Of a stretch of DNA of 64,000 bases, positions 30,385-42,814 are shown in pieces; the first letter of the stretch is position 1, and every line of letters begins with the position of its first letter. The notes under the pieces were generated by a model. That model was not told where the DNA came from. It ran no database searches and worked only from the letters and a program-made list of their open reading frames with translations. Both the position numbers and the translations under genes were made by a program. Source of the DNA: Gordionus sp. m RMFG-2023 (taxonomy: Eukaryota; Nematomorpha; Gordioida; Chordodea; Parachordodidae); assembly GCF_954871325.1 (NCBI RefSeq), contig NC_088778.1:32314730-32378729 (forward strand), read 5' to 3'.

Positions 30385-31030
30385 AAAAATGAAAAAATAG
30401 GAGCTGTTTTGCCCCTATTTTCCATTTATCTAGCTATATCTGCCTTATAAAAGTTAATTTTAAAGTTTTAAAACCCTAAAATATTATTATCCTTCAAAAC
30501 CAATGACAAAAGTTAAATGATAAGATATTATATAATGGGGGTTTGTAGAGGCATAAATTAACTTTTATCAAATTTTGGTAAAAAGATATATTAAATATTA
30601 AAAAATTTATTATTGCTTTTTAACCTAAGAAAATTTTGAAAAATATCGCAAACTAGATATGGCCTTCACTAGATAACATATTTTTATAATTTATTTACGT
30701 TTCTTTTTATAAAATTTAGATTTGAGTTATTGAAAACAACTATTAAATTATTAAAATGTAACTATAATTAATTAAGTAAAATCTATTTTTAGTTATTAAT
30801 TATATTTATTTGATAGCCTATACATTGAATTTGAAAACTTAAATATATTTATTTTAATAATTTGTAAAAAATAACCTATTCAGCTCTATATAAAACTCTA
30901 TCTTTCTTCCATTTCCAACGATAATTATTAAAAAAATTTATAAACTAATGTTTTATAAATGGAACATATAACATCTCCTAGTTTGTCTTATTAATACTGT
31001 TTTAAAACGCTTATTTTATTAAATGATTAG
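30385..31030. repeat. About 600-bp dispersed repeat, second copy at 61860-62500
   Basis: Direct-orientation similarity with 61860-62500: CCTAAAATATTATTATCCTT, ATTTTGAAAAATATCGCAAA, TTATTTGATAGCCTATA, TTTATAAACTAATGTTTTAT and TTTTAAAACGCTTAT occur in order in both copies, with indels. No coding frame. Unknown repeat family. Confidence 0.8.
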
Positions 31031-31380
31031 CCCAATAAAATGTGGTATTCTTGGTCCTTATTCACACTATTTCATTCGGAATTTAATAATTTTTATTAAT
31101 AAAATACAATGCATAATTATTAATCTTAACATAAAATAATATCGTAAAAAACGAGTAACATTTAAAAATGTAAAAATGTGCAAGTTATTTATTATAATAT
31201 TATTTGTTAATAAATTCCAAGAATTTTGGATTTAGATAGAAAGCTTAAGTAGCCCATAAATTGATTGATAAAGGCATGTTATAAAAATACAAGTTGACAA
31301 ATTTTGATAATAGTATCAGAAATAGGAGAGTGGTTGGGGGGGGGGGTAGATATTGTTTATATGATCATGGATTCTCTTAA

Positions 31381-31466
31381 TTATTTCTTTGAATTAGGAG
31401 GGCAATCAGCACAACGTGGATTTTGAGAATTTGGGCATCTATTGGCACAAAAATAGTCAAATAATC
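31381..31466 (-). CDS. Cysteine-rich terminal exon of a minus-strand gene
   Basis: Acceptor ATTTTCTAG (reverse strand), then 2 nt completing a codon, 27 residues and TAA. It begins LFDYFCANRCPNS, then QNPRCADCPPNSKK. Four cysteines are spaced C-x3-C-x7-C-x2-C. It joins in phase to the exon at 31514-31570 across a 47-nt intron. The codon-position-2 start is the same phase used by every microexon at 2-18 kb. No signal peptide is seen because the first exons are not found. Family unknown. The four-cysteine tail suggests a disulfide-bonded or metal-binding end. Confidence 0.72.
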
Positions 31467-31513
31467 CTAGAAAATTTTTTTTATTAATTAGTTAATTTAA
31501 TGATAACTTTTAC

Positions 31514-31570
31514 CAGGATTTCTGTTGTATCCGTCCTCATGATGAAAATTTAGCCAAGGATCGGCTTCCC
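31514..31570 (-). CDS. Penultimate exon, EADPWLNFHHEDGYNRNP
   Basis: 57 nt on the minus strand, acceptor ATTATAG, donor GTAAAAG. It starts at codon position 2, ends at position 1 and reads E-A-D-P-W-L-N-F-H-H-E-D-G-Y-N-R-N-P, open in the frame that continues into the cysteine exon. The peptide is clearly non-random (Trp, two His, Asp/Asn-Gly). Upstream exons were searched for up to about 33 kb without success. Confidence 0.72.
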
Positions 31571-33689
31571 CTATAATAAAATATAAATTTAGATGATTCC
31601 ACAAAATAGAGTTTAATGACAATTTTGTTTGATTTTTCTTTTCATCAGGGATCTGCATAAACAGTCACAGGATGGCTAGGGGTTGGCAAAAAATTTTGAA
31701 TATTCATATTATTTACCTTTTTTTCTTCTAAACTCGAAGCTTAAACACTTTACCAAATTTATATAGGTGGTCACAAATTATTTTATACGTTAAAAACAGT
31801 ATATTCTGTCTTTTTTTATTGTGTTTTTCAACCAATCTTGTAATAACATAATTTAAGTAAAATTTACATTTATATTAATCCTTTTTATTGTTTGTTAGAT
31901 TACTAATACCTCATTTAATTTATGCTTTATTTCGATAAAAACGGGAGTGTTGGTTGAGTAAAAGAAAGATAAAAAACTTTAAGATTTCAATATAAATATA
32001 GAAAACAAGTTTATCCGACTCTACGGTTATAACGGTATTAAGCCAGGATAGAAAAATGGTGTAATTCATACGGGAAAGTAAAATGTTATTCAGGATTATC
32101 TAAATTTAAAAATATATATATGGTAATATAAGGAATCTTTCCAATATGGGTTGATAATGACATGTTTTATTATAGTAAATAATGTAGAATAAATATAGCG
32201 TTCAGATTTCCTACAGCTTATCATGCTTATGGATAATATACTAATAAGTTTGTCCAAGAAAAGTATAAAAAAACAAAGATTCAATATAAATATTTGGATG
32301 TTTTGGGGGAATTATTTGCACATTTACCAAAAGTTCACATTGTTTTAAAATCTAAATCAAATATCCTATCTCATTAATCTTTTTCAGAATAATTTTTGAC
32401 CCACACATGATTTTGAATGATTTTATTAGTCCCAAACATAATTATATTGGGCGTGAAGGGGTTTAGAAAAATATGATTTCTTGAGAGGGCATGATTTAGA
32501 AAACAATTTTTTTACCGGCTGTAAATTTTTTTCGCAATACCGTGAAAGGGAAAGTAGACAGTGTTAGGAAATACCAAAATACATTCCTTTTCTAAATAGA
32601 ATTTGTAAATATAAAGTAATAATTACCACTAGAAAGATAAGGTAATGTTGCCAATAAGAATATTATTAAATAAGAAGCTAACATTTTTTTATATTTTAAT
32701 GATTTTTATGAAAAGTAAAATAAGTAAATATAGGGAAGAAAATTTACTTTATTTTATATAGATTAGAGTATTTTATTTTTACATTATTTAAAAAAATTTA
32801 TTTATTTACAAAAAAAATAAGGTATTTTAAGACATTGACTAATTATTTGTAATGAAGACTAAAAAATAAATTTTAGTAAAAATTTCCTTATAGATAAAAT
32901 ATAACCTTGATATTATTTTGTATTTGTTGTGTCCAAAGTTTACAATAACTATCGAAATTTTAAAAAACACAAATCTAATCCATCTTGTAATTTTTTTTTT
33001 TTATCTAAACAACACTTTTATTGCTATATTAGGTTTATTTAAAAAAATATATTATAAAGGTCATTCTCTAAAAACAGAAATAGCATTACGAATTTCCAAA
33101 TATTTGTATTTTTTATTTTAGAAAAGATAAAAAAATCTTAGGGTTTATCATGTAATTGCTCTGATTTTGCAACCTATAAATACAAAACTTAATATAATTA
33201 GTTAATTTAGAGTATTTTCTATATCTGACCCTTTTTTTGCAAAAGGAAGAAACTCATAAAATTTTAGATTATAAATTTATTTAAAAAAAGTACTAATGTT
33301 AATCATATGACCATTGCAGGATACATAGTAGGGTAATAATAATTTCGGTTTTGTTAATGATTAGCCAGAGAAAACCACGGCCTACAAAATTATTTAATAG
33401 TAATCTATAACATTATAAATTGATTGTTTCTCTTTCCTTTCCAATATCAAGTAAAGACCTATGTTAGAAGGCACTAATGACCGTCGTCTATATGCCAGAC
33501 GTAGAGTGAAAGTGTGCACGGATGTTTTAAAAATGGCATTAATTCTTCCACAAAAATGTCAGTTAAATATTTCAATTATCAAAATCAATAAAATATGTGT
33601 TGATTATATGGCTTAAAAAAAATATATTAATATAGATGATTTGCTTATAAAGTAGTGTATTCATTTATTACTGCAATAAAAAATATTTG
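31571..33689. other. AT-rich, nothing firm
   Basis: Should hold earlier exons of the minus-strand gene ending at 31381. None could be supported. A short GC-richer block at 31640-31700 is unexplained. Frames at 32096-32284 and 32918-33121 show no domain. Confidence 0.4.
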
Positions 33690-36326
33690 TGAATCGATGG
33701 TTTCAAAAATTCATAAATTTCAATCCGATCCTGTACTGGATTTACATTCATGATAATTTTGAGCTTGTGTATCATCCACCTGTTTTAATATTATCATCAA
33801 ATCTTTCATTTGAGGTATCAATGGGTTTAATTTTATCAGCATTGTTTATAACGGTTGCTCTGGTAAATTTATCACTCAACTGTACATGTACATTACTTTG
33901 GGCAAATGTTTCTTCAATTATATGAACCAATGATGTTGGAGATTCATTTTCAAGTGGCGATGTATTACTGGCATACCATAGTATTAGATCCTTTACAATA
34001 ATTTCATCATCTAATGTAGGAGGCAAGTGCAAAGAATCGGAGTTGAAGGTGATTTCTAATTCAGTCATCAGAGTAGGTATCTTGATTGTTCTTTACTCTG
34101 TTCATTTTAATCGTCATTTTCCTCTAAATCTTCAGCAACAGTTTGTTTCTTCCTAACATTGTAATCGGTGTAATGGCTATTCAATTCTTCTTGTGTCCAA
34201 GAGGTCGAAATTGTATCTGTAATGTATCCTAATAATCCAGCGCTGATTGATAATATTTCAGCTTTTACTATGGATTACTAACTGCCGATTTCTCTTTAGA
34301 ATCCTTATTTATTGCATCTGTGTCCCAGTCAGAATCAATATTCTTTATACTTTCTCCCCAACAACCACTTCCCAGTGGTTTAGCATTATCAACATTAGAA
34401 CTAGGGGTTTCTTGAGCCTTTTTACTTTCTCCCCAAACACCACTTCCCCATGGGTTAACATCATCAAGATTAGAGCTAGCTGTTTCTTGAGATGGCTGAG
34501 CCTTTATAACCCCCCCTCCCAAGAACCACTTCCCCAAGGATTAGCATCAGCAGAATTATAACAAGGTGTTTCTTTATGTAGTTGAGACTTGAAACAAGTT
34601 GCCTATCCATCACCACCATCCATATCAACCCATCATTGTTATTGCTACTATCCCCAAAACCCACATCATCATTTAGACAATTGATTTCTATTATAGTCTC
34701 CTTTGAGAGAGTTTACACCTCTCCAATTATAGCCGCCTCTGCCCCTTCCTCTTCCCCTGAATCCACTGCTGCCAGAAAAATTATTGTCGTTTCTATTATC
34801 TTGATTATCTCCTTCTTTCGTCGTTATTATTGTTAAAACGTGAGTGACGTGCCACTGCCAAAATCATTCCTGGCTTCAAACCGGCTTCGATTTCCTGCTT
34901 GGGATCTACCGACACCTGGGCAAGCGGGAAATCCTTCTAACGCTTTTAATTAGATTTAAAATCTTTTTGCTCAAAACCATTGCCCCATTCATTGGTTAAA
35001 CTCTTAATGTCGTTTTTTTCGGGTACAAACCTTTTAGTTTCCTGGAAATTCGAGCTGGTATTCCTATTTCTAAAATATGGTTTAGCATCATCGTTATTGT
35101 ATTGAGGACAGTCAGCCTCCCCCCCCCCTTTTTATAAACAAATTTAGAAGAAACATTTCTATTTTTCACTGGGACCTCCATAATATTATCAGTATAAGAA
35201 GGTTCCCTTGTGGGCGGAAATCTGGCAGCATTTTGAGAAGATTGAGTTACATTATTAGGAACCATGACGCGTAGCTCTTTATTTCCCATGCCATCAGAAA
35301 AATAATTTGCCAATCTATCTCGATTGACTTGTGTCTGAACATCCTCTATGCATGAACGATTGTAATTGGAAAACTGTGGCGTTGGGAAAGATCCCATTGT
35401 GAAATACATTGCAAAATAATTATGGTAAGAAGTTTGGACAAAATCGTTTGTGCCGACTCCAGTCAGAATAATTGCAAGATTGGCTGCAATAAAATGCTTT
35501 GTTGCAGCAGGGCAGTAAATAAAGCAGGCTTCACGCAAAAAAAACAATTGTTGATGTTCAGCGATGGGGGTGGATATTCTTGAGGAATATTTCTTGCTAA
35601 ATTTTGATACCCATTGAATGGTTACATGATCATGTTTTGTGGATTTAGACTATTGCTATTGTAATCAATCATTTCATTATTTTTTATATTATTAAGTTTA
35701 TTTTCACTAGAAAATTTGATATTCATGTAGTATTTCATTTGGATTTTTTATATTTCCATATAAAAAAACCTTAGTATCACATGTTTCTGCAAAGCTATTT
35801 TTTACCAGGATTCAAATTTAATTTGTCAATAGAATTTGTCTCATTTAAGCTTATGTTTCTGTTGGAAATGAAATAGTTTCTCTTAAAGTAGCTTCATTTT
35901 TTGATTTTGAAATTTAAACTCTTAATCTTAAATATGGCTTACAAGATTCACAAATTTTATTATTCAATAGATCGATGGCTGCATAACACTCTTGTTCAGT
36001 CTTATATGATATAAACCCTAATGGTTGACAATCAGGCTGTTTTGCAGGCTTAATACGAATTTTTATAACATTTCCAACTTCAGAAAATACCTTTCTCAAA
36101 TCATCCTCTGTCCATTCCGTTGGTATTTTATTTATAAATAACGTAAATAGATCATTATTCATTATATCGTCCATCTGTTTATATTTATTTGACTTGATTT
36201 CCCTATTGTTGACATATGAGGAATTATTAGAATCCTCCTCAAACTGAAAATTCGGTCATTTTTCGTATAAGAACTACTCATTGGTTTCGAGTATCCCAAT
36301 ATATCATTATCCCATGATGAATACAT
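33690..36326 (-). pseudogene. Vreteno-like (RRM-MYND) germline gene, decayed, intronless
   Basis: The minus strand starts at an ATG at 36326 (MYSSWDNDILGYSK) and continues without introns. 36174-35914 is a clear RRM: LFTLFINKIPTEWTEDDLRK, VFSEVGNVIKIRI, LGFISYKTEQECYAAIDLL. 35553-35430 is a MYND zinc finger split over two frames: NNCFFC, then PCCNKAFYCSQSCNYSDWSR and HKRFC. Then an Arg-Gly run (FRGRGRGRGGYNW, near 34720-34760), three W repeats (ANPWGSGSW, VNPWGSGVWGES, KPLGSGCWGES, 34560-34330) and an acidic tail. RRM followed by MYND is the order of insect Vreteno, a Tudor protein of the piRNA pathway. A Tudor domain is not recognised here. Stops and frame changes are numerous, for example right after the RRM and inside the MYND finger. 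Lack of introns suggests a retrocopy, but no poly-A tail is seen. Confidence 0.75.
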
Positions 36327-37010
36327 AACTCAGTTTCTGAAATTCAAACTACTAATTAGTGCGCCCCTCAATAATAAAATAATATATTTCGAGTTTGAAA
36401 ATATATTTATGTTATATTATTACATTAAAGGTATAATATGCTTAAAATTATAGGTAAAAAATAATAAATAAATTATATTATACAAAATATATTTTTAATA
36501 TCGAATAAATATAATGTCAAGGGCATCGCTAAATTTTTTTGTTTGGATAGGGTATACTATTATTATTAATAGTGAGAAGAGTTTATTGGCTTAAAAGCTA
36601 GACAATTTAGTAAAAAATTATTTTGATAATATAATTTATAATTTTATTGGCTAAAAGTTTATATAATTTATCAATTTTTTTAAAAATATTTTCCCTATGC
36701 GATACAAATATGTTTATCCAAAAATATACTATATTTATTGGAATAATATTGGCTTAATACTATTATTCAAAACAAAAAAAGATAAAAATTATTCTAATTT
36801 AGTGAAAATCAAGGACATTGGATACTTAAAAGGAATATATTTTAGAATTTTAGTTAGAAAAATATTTCGATACATTTGATAACTGTTGTATAAAAGAATA
36901 CTGGTTTTAATTTATTAATGCTTTATAAAATGTAACAAATTAATTCTCTATTCCTATGTGTATGTTTTATTTATTTTTTTAAAATAAATTTAAGTTACAA
37001 ATTATTTATT
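36327..37010. other. AT-rich upstream of V1
   Basis: One interval at 36549-36569 (acceptor TTTGGATAG, donor GTGAGA, Y-T-I-I-I-N) has good splice sites and the family phase but no homologue. Otherwise nothing. Confidence 0.4.
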
Positions 37011-37077
37011 ATGGCAATCCAGATATTAATTGCATTTGCATTCATTTCCGTCTCGATACAATGCAGTATAACTAAAG
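37011..37077 (+). CDS. V1 signal-peptide exon
   Basis: ATG, then MAIQILIAFAFISVSIQCSI and TK, followed by one more base and donor GTATAT. The hydrophobic core and small residues before Cys fit a secretory signal peptide. From ATATTAATTG (37022) it aligns with exon 2 of V2 (44720-44777), whose acceptor CAG is also present here as ATCCAG, so V1 can start inside this exon. V2's first-exon ATG is followed at once by TAA in V1. Ends at codon position 1 like the microexons. Confidence 0.7.
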
Positions 37078-37924
37078 GTATATCTAATATAAATTAATCT
37101 AAATGAATCTTTTACTTAATTTTAATCCCTATTTCAAATTTATATATTAAATCTCTTGACCCTCAAAACAGTATCTAAATAAATAATTTTAAAAAGTTCT
37201 AGGTCGTTCTAGTTCCTCTAACAAATATTCACAATTCAAATAAAATACAAAAAGAATTTTATACGAATATGAATATTTTATATTCCTGATAATTTCTAAT
37301 ATATATTAGACGCGAGAAATATGGAGTAATAAATGAAATCAGCGGCACTTTTCAGATCTAAATAAAATAATATTGGATTAATCTTAAATAAATAAATCAT
37401 CTTCTGAATCCTAAAAGTATAGGCTATGAATTAAATATTATTTAAAATATTTTATCTTTAAAATTAACGAACTATCTCATGACAAACCCTCACACAGTTC
37501 ACAAACTTTATTAAATATCATTCAGAATGATATTAATTCGTGTTTTATTATCCTGAAAAATTGCCAGATTAAAATAATAGGGTTTATAAGATTTTTAAAA
37601 AAGCTTTAATTTTAATCTAAAAGGTAAAGTCCTAAATTATTTTCTGAGACTTAGTATTTTAAAAAACACATTCTCCTCTGTTAAAATTAAGAAATACTAA
37701 ATATTTTCCATATCTTTTTAAGATATTCATGTATATATGCAACGTGCCCGGGTTTTCCTCAATCGTTATTAATAACATTCTTTAAAATCTTATTTCTTTC
37801 TTATCTTTTTAAATTATTCATTTTATTTAATAATTTTATTTGCAATCACTGTGCATGACTTTGATTTACCAATCATTTTTTTTTACAAAATTTATCTATG
37901 GTCAACTGTTAACTGTAATTTAAG

Positions 37925-37954
37925 TTCGAAGCTCATATTCCAGGAGTGTTACAA
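37925..37954 (+). CDS. V1 candidate exon, 30 nt, RSSYSRSVT
   Basis: Acceptor TAATTTAAG, donor GTGTGA. Reads R-S-S-Y-S-R-S-V-T in the family phase. The paralogous block of V2 (45687-45716) is about 85% identical but has a stop in this frame, so either the frame or the functional state differs. Confidence 0.4.
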
Positions 37955-38054
37955 GTGTGATAATTTCTTTTTACTTACTTAAACGATTGTATATATATTC
38001 TAAGTGTTAATGTGATTAAAAAATAAATTTTATAAAAGATTTGGATCATGTTAG

Positions 38055-38075
38055 AAGTAGTTATGTATTTCGAAG
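38055..38075 (+). CDS. V1 candidate microexon, 21 nt, VVMYFE
   Basis: Acceptor ATGTTAG, donor GTCTAC. Reads V-V-M-Y-F-E. The V2 paralogue (45816-45836) reads V-I-I-Y-F-K with a GC at the donor. The shared flank GATTTGGATCATGTTAG shows the two blocks are duplicates. Confidence 0.5.
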
Positions 38076-38341
38076 GTCTACAATTCCTCAAAATTTAAAT
38101 AATATTGGTAAATAGACTTCTCAACGAATCGAGGCTTTATGATAATCATTTCAGCATAATGGGTAGATTTTCTTTATCCCCATATTTTATTATTTATATT
38201 ATGATGATATTTTAAAAAATAAAAATATGCATTTTTTTTTATAACTTCGCTAAACAAATAAAGAAATTATATTTTAAATTTAATTACCCTAATCAGTTAA
38301 GGATAAGTAAATTCTTTATAATATTATATTAATATATATAT

Positions 38342-40704
38342 GTCGTATTGGGATATGGTGTGGGATTTGGATCTTGAATCGCCATGTTTTATTCGGAATC
38401 TTTTTTTCAAAATGTTTTTTAAAAAATATTCCGAATCCCCATGTAAAAAAATTTTTTTTCTCTTTTTTGGCGGCTGGAACTATATAATTAAAGGCCACAA
38501 TAAGGGATTTAAAAAAAAAATTTTTTAAAAAGTAAATAGTATAAAATTAAGGCATATAATAAATGAAAAGGGATGAGGTTAAGACATTTTTGTTTTAAAA
38601 AATATTAAAATATATTACTTTTTCTTCTTTTTTTTTTGCACACCATATAATTAAAATGCCAAAATAAGGGATTTAATAAGAGAATTATAAAAAAAAAGAA
38701 GTAAATATTATAAAATTAAGAAATATAATGAATGAAAAGGGATGAGGTTAAGACTTTTTTGTTTTAAAAAATATATTTATAAAAAATCCGAATTATTGCA
38801 ACAATTATTCAATCCAATATGACATTTCGTTGAAAGCAGGCACCCGAATATAACGGTTCAGTTTGGTTACTGTTCAGTATACAAAGGTTCCGTTTGGTTC
38901 AGCTAATTATAAATGTTTATAAAGATTTATTACGGTTAGAATTTTTTTTTATTGAAGCAACACCATCTTCTAATTTATTTTTATTATAAGCATCTATGAA
39001 TTATATATAAAAAAAAATATATAAGATTCAAAATAACTCATTTTTAAATATATTATTTGAAATTATAAGTAATATATTTTCAAGTATAAATAGATTCCAA
39101 TTTGTTCGTTGTGACGATAACATAAAAAGCCCTTTCTACAGAAACTTGTGTTGCGGGAACCGCCAGTACTATAAGAGCACGTTTATATAATTCTGGATAT
39201 TTAAATTATTTCCATTTCTAAAATATAAAAACGGAACCGGTTTAGCCGTTTTTTATAAAGGTTCTTTTTACTCCTTCAAAAAATTATTATATCGGTTCGG
39301 TTACAGTTATGGTTCAGATATTTATAACAAAAATATATTTTTTAAAAAAAAAATATTTAAGGGGATTTGGAATCTTTTTTTTTTTAAAAAAAAAACAATT
39401 AAATTATATTTTTTTGCCCCCTGGCTGTCACCAGAAAATTTTATAATTTAGAGTTATTTAATATGTATTACTTTTATGCTTTAAATCATAAAATACTCAA
39501 AAATATGTTTAATATAAATTAAATGTAATAAATGTGGCAATGAAAATATTCACACCTATTCACGCTTATCACTAAAAAAATTTCGACCCTACCTGCCCGC
39601 TTACGAAAGGCAATATTTTGTTTCACGTCCGAAAATTCACGTTTTTTTTAAAATTTTTCAAAACTTTAACGCTATAATTTTTTACACTTTTTTGAATTTA
39701 TTCTATTTATTTCTTTAATTCCATAATCCATAATAACAAAAAATAAATACATATTATAAATCCAAATTTTTACTTAGAAAAAGAAGAATGTCTATTTTTT
39801 TAATTGTGTACGTCTTTCCTCTAATAGGCGATTGGCTACAGAAAATAACCTTTCACTAGAAGCCGAATTTGCCAGGGCTGACAAAATTTTACTCTCTAAT
39901 TTTCTCAAAAAAGTAAATAAATTTTCCTGCTTCCAAAACTTCAAAATATTGCCATTGTTATTTGTTGTATTTTTTTAAATTTTATTTTGATAATATTGAT
40001 ATTGTTATAATTTAAAAAAAAAATAATAAAACACTAAAATATTAAAACTATACAAAAATATGTAAAAATATATAAATTAATAAAAATATATATTGGTCCT
40101 TAGCCTTTTTTTTCAAAAAACATTTTGATAATCTCAACTTAAAATTTGTTCGTTGTTATAAATAATTTAGTTTTAACAATCTCTAAATGAGTCTGACCTT
40201 ATTTGGCTCAACCTAAAGAGATATAGTATTTTTCCTTATTCATATTTGATTTTTAAAAACGGCTAACTCATTTTTTATATACTGAACCCTAACCAAACTG
40301 AACCGTTATAAATGTTCGGGTCCCTGCTTAAATGTTCAATGAAATGCCATATTGCATTGAATAATTGTTGCAATAATTCGGATTTTTTATAAATATATTT
40401 TTTAATATTTTTTAAAACAAAAAAGTCTTAACTTCATCCCTTTTCATTCATTATATGCCTTAATTTTATACTATTTACTTTTTTTTAAATTCCCTTTTTA
40501 AATCCCTAATTTTGGCCTTTAAATTATATGGTGCCAGCCGCAATAAAAGAGAAGAAAAAGTAATTATATTATTTTATTTTTTTTTTCATTGGGATTCGGA
40601 ATAAATATTTTAAAAAAAAATCCCGAATAAAACGTGGGGATTCAAGATTTTAAATTCCCACGTTGGGATTCCGAATCCCACATGATTCCATATCCCAATA
40701 CGAC
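38342..40704. mobile_element. Fold-back element, 2.36 kb, inverted ends, hAT remains inside
   Basis: Begins GTCGTATTGGGATATGG and ends with its mirror CCATATCCCAATACGAC. Inverted similarity continues for 380-490 bp (AAATGAAAAGGGATGAGGTT, AATTATTGCAACAATTATTC). Flanked by ATATATAT on both sides. The V2 paralogue at about 46070-46085 has the empty site (AATATATATATGTAACGTC), which fixes the boundaries and shows insertion after the V1/V2 duplication. Between the arms is a hAT (38837-40326). Confidence 0.85.
38837..40326 (-). mobile_element. Nested hAT remnants inside the fold-back
   Basis: Ends CAGGCACCCGAATATAACGG and, mirrored, CAGGGACCCGAACATTTATA. The minus strand at 39185-39110 keeps LAVPATQVSVERAF, the C-terminal motif of the hAT at 47154-49369. 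A second, different hAT C-terminus lies at 39954-39798 (SALANSASSERLFSVANRLL, EERRTQLKK, stop). So at least two hAT families are represented. The inner insertion's own ends are not resolved. No target duplication found for 38837-40326. Confidence 0.75.
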
Positions 40705-41260
40705 ATATATATAACGTCTAATGTTTTTTTTTGTGTTTTTTTTTAAAAATCTAAATAAATTGTAAACGCGTATTTTTTAGATTTAGTTTAACCTACCATA
40801 TAAATTACGGAAAATTTTGCCCATTAGTTCGTGTTATATAAAAAATTTATCAAAAAAAAAGATTATAAATTACAGTATATTCAAAGGTTCATGGCGAAAT
40901 TACAAAAAAAATCACGCAATTACTGAAGAAAATGAATGATGGTATTTATATATTATTAAATAAAATTCTATATCGTGACTCTAATAAGTATAGTAGCATA
41001 AAGTGGCTTGGAAATAGGAAGGGCTTTTGAAATTGAAACCCCCACCATGTAAAAACTGATTAGAGAAAATTTCGCGATTTCATAATAATTTTATAGTAAA
41101 TATAGAAAATGTTTTGCTTTAATTTCTATAAAATTGACAAAACGCTTTCTTAATTTTCTACTTCGATAAAATCAACTGTCATAAATTTTTTGATTTTCTA
41201 TTTAACAAAGCGTGTCAAAAGTTAAAAACAAATATTCTCAAAAAATTAATATAAATTATC
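40705..41260 (+). other. V1, continued: block conserved with V2
   Basis: Aligns with 46080-46545 of V2 (TTCATGGCGAAATTACAAAA, ACATAAAGTGGCTTGGAAAT, GAAACCCCCACC). In one frame the best block reads GLEIGRAFEIETPTM here and GLEIERTCGVETPTLEI in V2, with silent as well as replacement changes, hinting at an exon. Its phase differs from the microexons and V2 has no GT at the expected place, so I list it as a block only. Confidence 0.45.
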
Positions 41261-41925
41261 AAAAAAAAAACCTTGAGAAACAAAATACTCTGTAAAGCTA
41301 CTATAATTCATATGGAATAGGCATTCTTTATATCCAACTGTAAAAATACAATTAGTATACCAAACAATCTCTCACCATTTAGTATATATAGGTTAACCCT
41401 TTTATCTCAGCCTAATTTATTACAATTTTTTATGATTATTTTGAAATAGTTGACCTAAAGCCTGACCTGACACCAGTTTTAGTCATGATAGAAATGACAG
41501 AGTGTTCTTTACATCTACTGTGACGATTAATTTAAAAAAAACTTATTAATCTTATAAAATACTCTAAGTAATAGGAAGGGATATATAAATATATATATAA
41601 ATAACATGGATTATTCTAAAAAATAGATAAACAAATTACTAGATGATAAAATATAAGAATCATCGTTATTAAACTCAATCATTCTATTTAATAAGGGTCG
41701 TGTAAAAAGCTAAAAGAAAAATTCTCAAAAAATTAATATAAATTATTATAAAAGAACTGAGAAATGGCACACTTTCCGAATCTGCTATATAATTCTTATA
41801 ATATTGACATTTCACCTATTCAATTTTTTAAGTGTCAAAACGCGCTTTGTAATATTTTACTTAACAATCGTTTACCATTTAGTATATATGTTAACCATTT
41901 ATCTCTGCGCAATTTACTAATAAAT
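41210..41925. repeat. Local direct duplication of about 220 bp
   Basis: 41210-41420 and 41697-41925 share TTCTCAAAAAATTAATATAA, CACCATTTAGTATATATAGG (TTACCATTTAGTATATATG in the second) and TATCTC[AT]GC. 41483-41519 between them is similar to the V2-side exon at 43759-43794 but one base longer. Confidence 0.7.
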
Positions 41926-42814
41926 TAAACAGTAGAGAATAGTAAAAAAGAACTATAGAATATATATGGAATCATAAGTTGATGCTGTGAAATCTCTTTC
42001 GATTAGCGTGGAAAACCTTCTATTTCATAGATTGTATTTGTTGTATGAAGTTGCTTAAGCTTTAGATACAGATAAAGTCTCCTGAAGACCATTATATAGT
42101 AAAGTAGTTTTGAGAGTACTCTAACCTTTATAAATCTTGTAAGAATTATGTCTAACAAAATATTTTAAGATTTATTTAACCCAACAATTAAAAAAAAACT
42201 TCATGAATTATAAATTAACCATAACAAATATTCATCCTCTATGTATTGTTATTTTAATGTATATATCACCCATTATTTTCGCACAATGTTTTGAACAAAT
42301 AACCATTAGTGTATGTAAACATCAATAGGTTTTTATATTTTGTTCAACCGTATCCATCTATTAATGATAACTCATGGTGCTTTGTTGTTTACTATTTTAT
42401 TAGTTTGTAAAATTCTATCATCTTGAATTTCGGGGATCAATCAATCTCTTTTGTAGAGTTGTGAGTGATTATCTTCAAAACAAATTTATTTATAATACTG
42501 GTAATTGAAACAATTTATATTATCCTTTTTTGAAAATGATGGTCATTTATTATCAGGTGTTGATTTAGTTGTTTAAATATTAAAGTTCATGCGTTTGGAA
42601 ATATCTTTATTAACCCTCTTTCTATGATAGGTTTATTGCTATCGGCTATTAGTATAGCTCTATACGCCTATAATGTAGGTGTAATAGTCCGTGCAAGGTT
42701 TGAATGGTATTCAACAGTTTTAAATAGGTTTCGATATATTTCTTATATAAATCTTTATTCAATATGGATATGGTAGAGTGCGCGTTCGATATTTATGGGA
42801 ATATTTATTGTAAA

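Noticed and set aside
34247-34836. + strand frames rich in Ser, Phe and Thr
   Set aside because: Shadows of the minus-strand Vreteno-like pseudogene (its Trp repeats and RG region).
40990-41035. Block reading GLEIGRAFEIETPTM as an exon
   Set aside because: Conserved with V2, but its phase differs from all other exons and the V2 copy lacks a donor. Kept only as a conserved block.
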